Source of the DNA: Stichopus chloronotus
Lineage: Eukaryota > Echinodermata > Holothuroidea > Aspidochirotida > Stichopodidae
DNA length: 64,000 bases
Direction: 5' to 3'
Assembly: GCA_021234535.1 (NCBI GenBank)
Contig: SFZH01000008.1
Span: 1,488,001 to 1,552,000, forward strand
Position numbers and translations under genes: made by a program. Positions within the stretch are counted from its first letter, which is position 1. Every line of letters begins with the position of its first letter. Below, piece after piece: positions 35,179 to 46,984 of this stretch. The notes under the pieces were generated by a model, which did no database searches, was not told the DNA's origin, and saw only the letters and a program-made list of their open reading frames with translations.

Positions 35179-37690
35179 GCAAACATTTGAGAGGACTTAA
35201 ACAGCCACCTAAAATTTGCTCAACAGTTAATGCTACATTTCAGCAAATGTAAATCGTTTGATGGAAATATATGTAAAGGCACTGTGAACCCTGAGGTGAC
35301 AGTTTGATATACTCTGGCATATTAGTCGTTTAGATGAGATGGTTAGGCTTACATTAGCTAGGTCTTACTCATCCATTGTGTTGGAGACTGATAGGATATT
35401 TTTTCAGGATTAATGTAAAATACGAAATGTGTTCCACGCTATTCGTGTATATTTTATCACAATCCTCTTGTTATTATTATATATTACGTATTATTATGTA
35501 TGAACTTATAGTGCAGTAATGAGTAGCATCATTGTCTGTTTTTATATCATGATTTTGAACTATATTCAGCGGTATCAAACCAGTGGGAGACGAATTGGAT
35601 AGGGCGCCTATATGTTCCTATCAAAGCTCTGCTCACCTGTGTCTCCCTTGGCTTCAACTGACACGGTCTGCAATCCTAGGGAAATCTCCACAAGCCAAAC
35701 CTCATGGAGCCTTCAAATTAAAAACATTCGCAGTGCCCTCTGTAACCTCTCCTGTATTCATAATTTCCCTAAATGATATCCGGTTACAGACGTGATTGTC
35801 TCAAGAATTGATGAAGACCATAATCAAAATATCATGCACGGACAAGTCAGGATGGAGTTTAGAAGGAGATAAATTGCAAAGTTTAATTTACGCCAATCTA
35901 TTATTCTATTTTTCTTCTGCGAGACATGTGCATACATCGGCTTATAGGGCACCCTTGACATTTTGTTTGACATATCCAATTTCTAGTTGGTGTGAAAGAA
36001 ACCTCTGTTCACAACGGCCTGCTTATATAAACACTATGAAAGGGACAATACTTGCCGACAATGAAGTCAGGACCACTGTCTCACAAATCAAAACGAATAT
36101 TTGTCTCAGTCTTCAGAATGAAGATAGACCGTAGTGAAAGAGTAAGCCATGGAGCTTTTATCATATGCAAATGATTGAAAGGGTCATAAGACCATATTGT
36201 AGCCTTTTAACCCTTTTGAACCATTTTATCTGTTTTCTCAAACTTTCCCATGTGTCAGGGAATTCTGGAGTTACACAGAATCAGATTTGTCCACTGTGAC
36301 AGATGTTGCAACAAATCTGATGACTTTGGCGGAACTTGTTGGGTACAAATAAAGGGGCATCCGATGCATCTCCCATTACAACTCTTTGGCCGAATCGATG
36401 ATCAATATTTTTAATAGTCTGACATATACTCATTTCATTTTTGATGTTTATTTGTGTTACGACGCACAAAGAAGATTGTTTTCTTTATCTGTATGTGATG
36501 TATATATGTTTAAATGAGAGACCCATCGACTTTGTTAATGATATAAGACATTAAATGTAATCCTTTAGGAAAGAAGGAAGTACTCTTCCTGTATTTAAAA
36601 ACTTCTTTTGAGTTCTTCCAGCTGCTCAGAAAGTTAGGGTTATTATTTCTTTAGCACGAAATGTACACTACAATTTGTACACGGAAGTTTCTTGTTACAC
36701 AGTTGTATGTCAACATTATCTGCATTTATTTTCTTTCTTCTTTTTTCTATCGTAATGATGCTTAATTAGTTTTGTCTGTTAGTAGAGGGAGTTTAAAGAG
36801 GCAGCTTTTCCTTAAATTATTGACAGCATATATAGGCAATTAATTTTAAATTAACTTCTTAGTTAACACAAGGACACATACTTCAGAAACATTTTTCTAC
36901 ACTATGAGGAAATGAAGCGACTCCTTTACATCTTGCACTTATAAATATTGTTAACATTTCTTTAGATCTTTCTCTTCCCATGCGGTAGTTTCTTTGTGCA
37001 TTTTACATCCGGTTTGTTTTTTCATCTTTTGTACATTCTGATACATTTGCAGAAGACATTTCGTATAGTTTTTGTCAACATATTTACCCTCTTTTATTAT
37101 AAATTGTGTCCTTTGTCTTTATAAAGTCTAAACTCACTTTGTTATCTCATCACTATACGAAGTATCAAGGGCGTCAATCCAAACTGAAATGCGAGGTGCG
37201 GGGACATGTTTGACTAACTGACAGTTTTAAATGTTTAATGGTGTCCCGATACGGGATCTATGCACCAGTGCTTAAGGACTCGAGACCGGTCACCAGTCCC
37301 GATTACCAAGTTAGAACTCGTTCTCGGACTCGGGCGTCAAAGACTTGGACTCGGCCTTGTGGACTCGAGGACTCAGTTCAAAGGCACGAGTCATTTTAAA
37401 ATAATGCAAATTTTGTGCAACTTGAATGTGAAAGAAGTGCCGCAACAGTTGAAATCTCGTGTACCTCAAATTTAGCCATAGGCTATAACGTAGTATCTGC
37501 ACTTCTTTACTTACAGTTAAGCGCAATATATAAAAGAAAACTTCTATGCATACACGCACACTGCTGGTGGAGTGTCAGTCACATAGGTTATTCTGGTCTG
37601 TAGCCACAATCTTGAAGCTAAGACAAAATTTCGAATCACAAATTCGGCGGTAATAGCCAACACAGTATTACGTATACTGTACCAAGTTAC
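35179..37690. other. No gene recognised
   Basis: AT-rich spacer after copy 2. Repeated GGACTCG motifs, at least four, lie at 37275-37375. No splice-supported open frame is seen. Confidence 0.4.
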
Positions 37691-37699
37691 GTAGTGTGC

Positions 37700-38400
37700 T
37701 TAGTAACGAAATAACTTCAGGGTAGTCATGTTACTATATTTCGAACTTATCTTCAGTCCATCGTCAGGCAAATGGAAGGAGACGATGATAATAAGCACTT
37801 ATATACAAAGGAGAAATACTTACTATTAGACAGATTGCCAATGTGTAAATGAAAAAGAACAGAAACTGTACAAGAAGATTAAAATAACTGCAAGTTGTAA
37901 GATGGAGATTAGAACAGTTGTAACTCATGATATTTCTGCTTCGGTCAGCTTTTAAATCCTTGATAAGAATGCTTTCTCTAATCTTACGCCTGTACCACTG
38001 AGATTCATTACCAATAACTTTGCAGTGTTGCTTGAAATCAGGGACTCAATGATTTTCACTGTTACAATGGAGATAAGAAACTCCTTTCTGATTGCCAAAC
38101 GAGCTCATCAAGTGTTCCTGGAATATATCAATGAGTCATTTGTTGGTTTCACCCACGTAGAAGGAATTAAAATCAGGACAGCTTATCTTGTACGCCACAT
38201 TGTTATCAAAATCTAGTTTAAATCTAGGGTCTTTAAATTTAAACAATTTTCTTTTGAAGAAAAACTACTTTCACTAGGATGTGAAAGAAAAACTACTTTC
38301 ACTAGGATGTGAAAGTAATTTTTTCGTCACACGCTGTCGGACTCTCTCATCGTTTGTAACACAATCATATTGTCGGGATGACTGATTTCACTTTGAAGGA
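37700..38400 (-). mobile_element. Penelope-like retroelement remnant, GIY-YIG end
   Basis: On the minus strand from about 38215 the conceptual protein reads NNVAYKISCPDFNSFYVGET, then EHL, then RRKIRESILIKDL. This is the GIY-YIG nuclease layout typical of the C-terminus of Penelope-like elements. It is followed by CCTGACGATGGACTGAAGAT, usual just past such ORFs. Stops (for example after ETNK) show decay. No reverse transcriptase part was found, so the copy is 5' truncated. Confidence 0.72.
38260..38315. repeat. Short direct repeat within the Penelope-like remnant
   Basis: GAAAAACTACTTTCACTAGG followed by ATGTGAAA occurs twice back to back. It is a local duplication inside the remnant. Confidence 0.85.
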
Positions 38401-38916
38401 CTTAACATTTGTCTATATCTGTAGAGCAAAGACTTTCACAATATGTTGAGGGTGCACATATGATTGTAATTTACGACACTTCGAAGTGGAGAAGCAAGAA
38501 AATTCATTTTCTTAACATTCTTAAACCACATTTAATCAGCTCGATTGTTTGTTGCATAGGCCTACCACTTGTCGGACTCATTTGGTTCTTCGGATATCAT
38601 TCTGTCTGTGATCAGATATCTAACTTTGCCATTCATGTTCCATTCACTAATGATGACTTCTTGGTAATCTTTAATCAGACCTATACAGAGAAATCAAGAG
38701 TCAGTTTTTACTTTAATTACAATGTAGTCTGATGCGTCAGAATGCCAATTCTGAGGCTTGTTTGATTGTATTTTGACCAGTGGAATGAACAGGCATGTAT
38801 GGTGACTAACAAACAAGATGCATGTAAAATTGAACACATACAATATCGAGATATCTACGTATACAAACAACTATAGTTGTTAGCTACCTCATTGAACTGA
38901 AAAAAAAAAAATTAAA

Positions 38917-39980
38917 ATGGATCATTGTCTGATTTTCATTGTGTTACTAAGCTGGATAATTCGAGCCTCAAATTGACATGATATACTGTCACTCAATGCA
39001 TCTCATTCGTGAGATAATTTTCACTTCTTTTCAAAATCTTGGAGAAACAACTGCTCTGACCTGTAGGCCTGCTAATGGGGCGAGAAACGTCAAAAAAAGG
39101 CAATGGTAGGTCTACTGTTAGCTTACGAGAATGATCTGATACGCTCAAAACAAATGAATACCTTCGCAATTTACAGCCTCGTCGATTCAGACTAATCTCG
39201 CTATTCTTGCAGATGGAATTATTGTGGGTGGTGCTCACAGAATAGGATTTGGTTTCATAATAAGAAATATAAACAGCTCGTTAAAGGTGTATTTGGTGAT
39301 GGTATTGTAATTAATGGGCCTAATGGTGTATTTTTCGTCGGAGAAATGTTTAAACTGTACTGTCCCAAAGAGATAGATATTACACTGTTAAATTCATCAA
39401 TCAAAATTGGTAATGACTATGCAGTGTTGAATTACGATCTAATCGACGCAAGAGAATATCAAGAGCCTATAATAACAGTACCTTGGTGTGCATTATAAAA
39501 GGCAAGCACGACTGCGAATGGTTACCAACCATTATTGTGTACAATGATTCAGAGGTCACTGTGTATCTTAAACCAGCGGCAGTAACTGAAGGAGAGAACA
39601 TAACTTTTACATGCCGCTGTTTTCCTTCTCATTCACAAGCATTGATGGAGTGGGATCTACGTGAGAGTCATGATATCATTTCCAATGCCTCTCTGCTCCC
39701 CTCAAGTGATGGATCCCAGAAGGTGACGTTAACATTCAGTTTTCAAAATCTGACGAAAGATGATGACAGTTACACGATAGAATGCAGAGTAATACTGGGA
39801 TCGAAAGAAGTGATAAAGATAGTCAACATGCACTTAAAAGACTTAAGAATTTATAAAGATAACTGTTGCTATGGCTGCCTCAGTGACTGTTACTGATTAT
39901 TGGATGTGCATGTTTTGGAGGGATGCTGGTATCTAAAAAGTTGAGAGAAAGCAAGAAGACACCTGAAGTTGACAGTATCA
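38917..39980 (+). pseudogene. Ig receptor copy 3, pseudogene of the copy 4/5 subfamily
   Basis: It starts MDHCLIFIV (ATG 38917), like copy 5, but a stop follows the signal peptide (ASN then TGA). Domain 1 survives only in pieces: ALTC with RPANGARN near 39053-39090 and RWNYCGWC near 39220. Domain 2 is recognisable from GVFFVGEMFKLYC near 39330. Domain 3 is open in 39483-39896 and nearly identical to copies 4 and 5. The membrane part (IGCACFGGM) is in another frame and the tail fades after about 39980. The gene is dead but recently contained good domain 3 sequence. Confidence 0.9.
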
Positions 39981-41314
39981 GCTGTACAGCATCCTCCTCC
40001 ATTTTTGAATGGAGAGGTATAACACATTTGTTCCCCACAATTTTGTAACCTGAAATTAAAACAAAAAGTGGAAGTGCAAATTTTCGAACTTGTGTTCTAC
40101 AAACTAAACAATGCGAAAGAGACTGACAAGTGCTTTTTCCTACAACTTGAGAGGTATTGTTATCACAACCTTTTTTCAGTGCATTGGGCGCCAATCAACG
40201 CTGGAGCTCCGTTTCAATGGAGTCAATGTAGAGAAAACATATGAAACCTGATGAAGTCACTTATGTCTGAGTAGCGGTAGAACGAGAGGGGTTCATGTTC
40301 AGCCCCCAATATTTGCCACGTGTTTCAGAAATAAATGAGACATGGATGATACAATTAATTTACGATTCTTGTATCATCTCAACCAATCTGAAGAGTGCTA
40401 CTATTTTTAAGAGTGGACTGTTTACCTCATTATCGCAAAATTCCAGGCATGAGATCCCTTTTTCAAGGCTAAGTGTAATACAGCTTAGAATACTCAGGAA
40501 GTGCCATTTCCAGCCATCTCGGAGATTTGAAAAGCCAACACATTTTGTGTACCCTCCAAGCCAACCAATGATGGCCGCTCCGCTAGGGTAGTCTTGCCGA
40601 TACTCACCCCCAATATATTTTCCAACTTCCTTCAGTTTTAAGAAAACGTTTAATCCAAATATCCACCCCCAACTATCAATAACCAATCTAAGCCAAAGCA
40701 TCAGTGGCTTTTGTATACATTCCTATACATGAAGAGCTGAGAACCTGAAATGAGCAGTTGTATCGGTATGTGTTTCACTTTCCTAAACCCCTCTCTAGCA
40801 ACCATCGAAAACAAATAATTGGTTTGACTGACTTCCCTGTGGCTCTTTCATTTCTGGTCTAGGTTCAAGTAATGTCTGGTAATATAATACCCCAAAATCT
40901 CAATTAACTGGCATTGGATCCTCAGAGAACACCAGAGTTTTCACCTTGAATAAGCAGTTGTTCATACATGTTTGGGAAGAATCCTCAACTCCTATTGGCT
41001 CATTTCAGACAGGTGACCGTGGGTTATCCGCTAGATAAACCAAGAGGATAAACCACAGTCAGTCAACGGCAGATGAATACAGTCAACCGTAGATCGACAT
41101 TGTTTTGAAGTCTGCTATCTGCCACAAAAAATGGCTAATAGTTAAATAATGAAACAACATGTCATATAGCAACAGGGAAACAATATTCTATATGAAGTTG
41201 GTGGACCTAACGTTAGATCTAGGTCATACGCCTGCTGAAAAGTAAAATATGAATATACACAAATCTAAAGTACAGTGATAATGTTAGTGGTAGTTTTTCC
41301 TTCGGTAATCTTAC
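39981..41314. other. No gene recognised
   Basis: The short frames on both strands have no domain or splice support. It lies near the centre of the mirror-like receptor arrangement. Confidence 0.4.
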
Positions 41315-41491
41315 CACTCCAAATTTAAGAGATGTGTCGCACGACAGCTTATTCAGCAGAGTTTGAACAACTTTGATGTAGCTCACAAGAATTAGTATTC
41401 TTTCTTTGTCGATTCTACGTAGAAGTTCAAAATCAATTCCACACGCAATAAAATCGTACAGCTGACTATAAGGACTACAGTCCATCGTCAT
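41315..41491 (-). CDS. Possible exon of an unidentified minus-strand gene
   Basis: The open frame from ATG 41491 runs MTMDCSPYSQLYDF and on to NKLSCDTSLKFGV, then a consensus donor GTAAGA at 41314. Amino-acid use is coding-like and helical. An in-frame stop lies just upstream, so this would be a first exon, or the true acceptor lies inside. It is not recognised. Confidence 0.3.
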
Positions 41492-41643
41492 TTAACACAG
41501 GCTCCATACAAACGCCAGATTAATGTCCTTAGAACAAAGAATTCCAAAGCGCAAAAATATATTTACTGATACGATGAAAAAAAAAAAAAAAACAGCAGGG
41601 AAGGACTGACATTTATGCCAAACCAGCCATAAGGTGATCTTAC

Positions 41644-41981
41644 AGCTATGTTTGACAGCAATGTTTTAGCTATGTATAATCCTTCTTCGTTGTTGAACCT
41701 TGGAATAGTTCCGAAATTTGCGTTATCTGTCTCAGTCACAGGTAAAGGGTCCGTACACAGTAAGTAAAATAACATAGGCCTAAGGTTAAGATCCAACCAA
41801 ATCATGTTCGACTGCCGCTGCTGTTTAAGGGCTGAGAGTGAGATATCAAATATTATATGTCCAAAGTTTTCTCCAAATGTACATTCCATACATCTGTAAC
41901 TGACTTTATCCAAAACCAGTCTAATTACTAGGCAAATTCCAATATGATTTGATACAATTATTTGACGAGGAAACCAAAGCT
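41644..41981 (-). CDS. Possible exon, 338 bases, unidentified minus-strand gene
   Basis: It is bounded by an acceptor (ACCCTTACAG) and donor (GCT|GTAAGA) on the minus strand and open throughout. It encodes about 112 residues, including LDKVSYRCMECTFGENFG and TIPRFNNEEGLYIAKTLLSN. Length and composition look coding. No family is recognised. Phase does not plainly connect to the frame at 41491-41315, so they may belong to different transcripts. It could be a decayed gene. Confidence 0.38.
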
Positions 41982-43044
41982 CTGTAAGGGTTTGGTACAC
42001 TTAGGTACACGTACAACCATAGCATGCGCACCCCGAATGCTATTAGTACACAACATACTAAGTGCGATGTAACTAGAGAATGCGTGTCATATTGTTGCTA
42101 TGTTATTCATTTTTTTAAGCGTTACTTTGTGTAATTCCCGCACAAAACTTGTTGACGTGTGAATTATGTTTACATTTACTCGGCGCTCGTTTTCAGTGAA
42201 AGTGCTGAATAGCACCAATTTTCTTTCTTTTTCGTCTTTTTACCCAACATCTCGTTTTGTATGTACGAACAAAGTTAATTAACTTTCGACCTGTGTATTA
42301 ACCCCGACCTTGCATTATCCAACTGTTAATAAACGGTCCAGCGTTGACTTACCTTTAGTTGTTCTATGAGATAAACCGTCAAAGGTCAAAAGATGGGTTG
42401 AATTATATAGACTCTACGAATCAACGACCGGCCTGTTCAAGATAAGAGCAAAAAGACAACCCCCCTCAAAAAAAAAAAAAGAACGAAAAGCAAAACATCG
42501 AACAGGTTGGTCTCATGAGACAAACAAAATCATGGAAAAAAACGTTGAAATTTTCCAAAACAGATGTAAGGATCCAAAGTAAACTTCTCCTAAAAGCTAT
42601 TTCTGTAAAATCTGATTAACTTTTTTTCTCTTATATTTGCGTATATACAATTATTACACAGACTCTCACAGACTCTAACACTAACATTATTGACATCATG
42701 TATTCTTCGTGGCTGGTTTCTTACTATTGATATTGCACGTAGGATGTTACAGTTTGTAAATCCTGTGCGTCCAGAGAGGCGCCAAAAAAGTGGCAAGGTG
42801 CGACGCCACTGCATTAACAATAAAGTGTAAAGAGAAGAAAAAAGTTGCAAGAGAACTAATTGATAAAACGAGAAAGAGAAAGAATACGTGGTAACGTATG
42901 AAGTATGTGCTGATATTATTATATCTAGCGACCATAAAACAAGGATGCATTGAAGGGTTTTGAGACTAATTTCAAACCCAAACGAGCGATGTTCTTACTC
43001 CATTGTAGTTGCTGAAACTCTGATCAACAAATCCTAACTAGCTC
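41982..43044. other. No gene recognised
   Basis: AT-rich spacer with an A-run at 42469-42480. The minus-strand frames 42590-42850 and 42747-42950 overlap each other and show nothing familiar. Confidence 0.35.
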
Positions 43045-43680
43045 CGCTTGTTAAGTACGCCTGATCATAATAATTTATAATTATTTGTAGCAGTGGTTCT
43101 ACATATACAGTTTGTAATTATTCACAAACTGAATCGTATGCAGGCTTGACATAGCAGAATATCACTTTATTTTGTTTACAAACTAAACTAGTATATTAAA
43201 GTAAGTCAACACAGTTATTCCAAGGCTGTTTTCAATTTGTTTCTTTATGTTCCATATCACAACCACCAAATAAAACAACATTCTTGAAATAGAACGTCCC
43301 AGCTTTCATTTTAACTATCAGAACAAAGAATGCGACGTGTTTTAAAATATGTGTTTGTACAATGAAATCAAAAGTACTTGATACATCGAGACAATTCAAT
43401 TGTAGAAGAATTAAATCCAGAAATATTTATAAAACAATACAGCAAAAGCTCATTCTAAAAGATTGATATCTAATTAACATATTAACAGTTATAGTTTACA
43501 TATTAATTGGTGCTAAGGAACAATTTATCAAATTCAATAACTTAATGTTAAGTATTGTTAGTATTATGTACGTATTATAATTAAACACATAGTTTTTAAC
43601 ATACTGTATAATTAATGTACAAATTAATATTTAATGAATATACGAAACCCGCGCACTTTTTACCCCAGATATATTGTGCT
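43045..43680. other. Left part of duplicate A; no gene
   Basis: AT-rich. 43250-43470 is a diverged match to 55195-55440 (ATCACAACC, CAAATAAAACAACA). Nothing coding is seen. Confidence 0.4.
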
Positions 43681-44030
43681 AAAGTTTGAATATGAGTTGT
43701 ACTGTTAATCGCCTGGTCATCTTTCTTTGTTTCTCATCAGTGTTTAAGGGAAAAGAGAATAGAGGAAAAGATCAACTGCCACAAAATCGTAAAGAGAACT
43801 ATGCACTCATCTTCCAGATATTTTAATACGAAAATTTTCTCGACATCTTTGTTGGCCCTACAAATACCAATACATGTAGCAGGCTGTCAATCGAAATCAA
43901 ACAGACCAATGAGAATAGATATAGATATTCATGTATGTAAAAAATTAGCTTATTTTTTTGTATATCGACTGTGCCATATTCTCAGGAATTTGACTTTGAA
44001 TTTGAATTCTTTCCAACTCTCTTTCAGCTA
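43681..44030 (+). mobile_element. MITE copy 2 (about 350 bp)
   Basis: It begins AAAGTTTGAATATGAGTT, continues with TCGCCTGGTCATCT and GGAAAAGATCAAC, and ends in a degraded CAACTCTCTTTCAGCT. It is the same family as 3631-3989. It is absent from the matching place in duplicate B near 57340, so it inserted after that duplication. Confidence 0.75.
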
Positions 44031-44120
44031 TAAATTGTAGCACAAAGTACTCATGTCAATTGCTTTTTAATCACTTACTTTTATCTAAATTTATTTTCAA
44101 GTAGACTTCGTAACTATAAC

Positions 44121-44126
44121 TTTATT
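44121..44126 (-). promoter_or_regulatory. Possible polyadenylation signal for Ig receptor copy 4
   Basis: AATAAA on the minus strand lies 300 bases after the stop of the receptor gene at 44426. Duplicate B has AATAAA at 57359-57354 in a similar relation to its gene. Confidence 0.4.
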
Positions 44127-44425
44127 TCAGTCTCGATATCAATAGATGAAAAGAAACATTACAATGAAATATGTAGTTAAAGAGACTGAGGAGTGATTAC
44201 TAGAAGCTATTTTTAAAAACTTGTAGGGGTAATAACCCCTGAAAAAGCAAGAAACAAAGCTAAATCAATATACAAAAACATCAGGGAAAAGAGAACAGAC
44301 ACCAAGGAAAACAAAAAGGAAAAACGAAGAATAATATACCCATCTTTGTACAGTGATTTGAATCATTCCATATTATTAATCAGCAATTGTAGTGTTCAAA
44401 CTGTTCAGGATATAAAATTTTAACA

Positions 44426-45628
44426 CTATGCGTCTTCGCTACGGCAAATGTCGCGCTCGTAAATGTTGTTCACGAGTGTAGTTTTATTGCACGAAAACTG
44501 TCTATAACCTGTGATCTCTGTATAGTCTGTTTCAATGGTGGTATCATCTTCAGGTTTGTTTTTGCTTCCATTCAGCTTTTTAAATACCCACATCCCTCCG
44601 AAACACGCGCACCCGATAATTAGAATAACAATAACTATAACAACAATTATCGTTTTAACTTCTTCTTTCCGTAAATGAATGTTGACTATCTGTTTCACTT
44701 CTTTAGATCCCAGTATTACTCTGCATTCTATCGTGTGATTGTCATCATCTATCGTCTCATTTTGAGAACTGAAGGTTAGCATCACCTTCTGGGATCCATC
44801 ACTTGAGGGGAGCAGAGAGGCATTGGAAATGATATCCTGACTCTCACGTAGATCCCACTCCATCAATGCTTGTGAATGAGATGGAAAACAGCGGCATGTA
44901 AAAGTTATGTTCTCTCCTTCAGTTACTGTCACAGTTTCAGGATACACGGTCACCTCTAACTCCTCGTGTACAGTAATGGTTGGTAACGATTCGCAGTAGT
45001 CCTTGTCTCCGATCTTGCATACTAATCTGCTGTTGTTGTAGGCTCTTGTTATATTTTGGTCTACTGTTATTGATTTAGTGACTCCTTCTGTTTCGATTCT
45101 TGTGTAAGTCAACTCAGCAGAGTAAGTACCAATTTCAATCGATACCTCTAAGGCAGAATTATCTATGTCATTTGGACAGTGCAGTTTGAATGCATCTCCC
45201 ACAAAAAACACACCGTTCAGCGATTTGATTAAAATGCATTCCCCAAGCAGTCCTTTAACGACGTGTAGCTGTATATATTCCTCGTTGTCCCACCAAATCC
45301 TTTTCCATAAACACCACCCACAATAATTCCATCTGCAAGTATAGCGAGATGAGTCTGAATTATTGAGGCCTTTAATCACGAAGGTATAAATTTGTCCTGA
45401 GCGTATCAGATCATTCTCGTTAGCTAACAGTACCATTGGATCTTGCCCTTTAAGTAGTTTGACGTTTTTCGCCACGTCAGGAGGTCTACAGGTCAGAGCA
45501 ATTGTTTCTCCAGGATTTGAAAAGAAGTGTATTTTATCTGACGAATAAGATGCATTTACTAATATGCTTCCATTTGAAACTCGAATGATCCAGCTTAATG
45601 AGACAATAAAAGTCAGATAACGATCCAT
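44426..45628 (-). CDS. Ig-superfamily type I membrane receptor, copy 4 (intronless)
   Basis: 400 codons, uninterrupted. Signal peptide 1-20. Domain 1 has C47-C98; after C98 comes a Trp/Cys-rich stretch with C103, C106 and four Trp. Domain 2 has C131, C151, C204 and C212, with YNNSRLVC and DYCESLP. Domain 3 has C245-C302 with extra C247 and GENITFTC. The membrane helix is about 326-349. The tail holds Y369 in TDYTEI, an exact fit to the ITSM consensus TxYxx[VI], and Y390 in VNNIYE. Many N-glycosylation sites. Copy 5 matches about 95% over residues 1-310, but the tails differ. A role in cell-surface recognition with tyrosine signalling is inferred from layout, not shown. Confidence 0.9.
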   Translation of the reverse strand: MDRYLTFIVSLSWIIRVSNGSILVNASYSSDKIHFFSNPGETIALTCRPPDVAKNVKLLKGQDPMVLLANENDLIRSGQIYTFVIKGLNNSDSSRYTCRWNYCGWCLWKRIWWDNEEYIQLHVVKGLLGECILIKSLNGVFFVGDAFKLHCPNDIDNSALEVSIEIGTYSAELTYTRIETEGVTKSITVDQNITRAYNNSRLVCKIGDKDYCESLPTITVHEELEVTVYPETVTVTEGENITFTCRCFPSHSQALMEWDLRESQDIISNASLLPSSDGSQKVMLTFSSQNETIDDDNHTIECRVILGSKEVKQIVNIHLRKEEVKTIIVVIVIVILIIGCACFGGMWVFKKLNGSKNKPEDDTTIETDYTEITGYRQFSCNKTTLVNNIYERDICRSEDA

Positions 45629-46590
45629 TTTGATTTATCCAGTATAGATCAAGTAATCAGGAGCTATAGTCATGGGCATATACCAATAACTGAAGATTAT
45701 ACCGTTGGATCTGTAGCTGCAAAAGAATGATAACATATATACATTAATATTTGTGTGTGTTCTCTTTCACAAGCAATTAGTATGGCTGTCCCTCAACGTG
45801 GAAACCAATAGTCAAAACGCAGTCAAACAAGTCAACTCATCAACAATCAAGTTAACGAATCGGCAATATGACACATCAGATGACATCAGCAATGAATAAT
45901 TCTTTGATTCCTTTGTATAGGCCCGACTAGAAATAACCAAGAAACCATCATTAGTAAATGGCATATGAATGACTAAGTTCCATATCTATTCACAGACAGA
46001 GTTAAACCAAATTCAAGGAAACGAATTGGTCCGGCAAGTGGTCTGCTACAAAATATCGAGTTTATTGATTTTTACTTAAGAATGATGAGAAGTTAATTTT
46101 CACCAAGTGGGTGTCCTTCCGCAACTTATTTTACCTTACAAAACGTTTTCCTAAGTGATATAAACATTGATATATCGAGTTTCTTGTGCAAAGTCAGTCA
46201 CTGCTCAGCACTAGAAAAATACTTCTGTAATGAACCGTGTTAAAATGAGATCTCTGAATTTCAAGAAAAAACATATGTTAAATAACAATAGTGGCAAACG
46301 AAGCGGCAAACCGAAACAGGGAAATTACTTTTTTCTAAATGTAGTTTCATTCCGATTGAACATCAGTGAAGAGTCTGCTTTTCTATAGGGACACTCAAAG
46401 GAACACTCCAAAGTATACAAACAGATTAGTGAGGAAGGTAAAATTCACATCGCCATTTTGTTTATCAACTTTTTTTACTTCATGAAGCACATCAGCCACT
46501 TCGAACAGTTTTAATTGAAGCTCACGTGTACACTTTCAATACATGTGAAAGTATTTCTCCACAGACGAAGACAAATCTTAAGTATCTGTA
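45629..46590. other. Upstream flank of Ig receptor copy 4, conserved in duplicate B
   Basis: It matches 58750-59700 for most of its length (for example CACTCAAAGGAACACTCCAAA and ACATCGCCATTTTGTTTATC), so both receptors probably share promoter sequence. No core element can be named with confidence. Confidence 0.55.
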
Positions 46591-46599
46591 TATTAACTA

Positions 46600-46970
46600 T
46601 CTGTATGTATATAACTATCTGTATATATATAACTATCTGTATATCTAGTTATATATATATATATAGTTATGTATATATAGTTATATATATATAGTTATAT
46701 ATATAGTTATATATATATAGTTATATATATAGTTATATATATATAGTTATATATATATAGTTATATATATATAGTTATATATATAAAGTTATAGTTATAT
46801 ATATAAAGTTATAGTTATATATATATAGTTATAGTTATATAGTTATATATATAGTTATAGTTATATAGTTATAGTTATATATATAGTTATATATATAGTT
46901 GTATATAGTTTTATATATAGTTATATATATAGTTGTTTTTAGTTATATATAGTTATATATATATATATCA
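46600..46970. repeat. TATATAGTTA-type satellite
   Basis: About 370 bp of TATATAGTTA and variants (AACTATCTGTATATA at the left end). It lies at the point where duplicate A departs from duplicate B. Assembly length here may be unreliable. Confidence 0.92.
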
Positions 46971-46984
46971 TTTGGGGGAGCACA

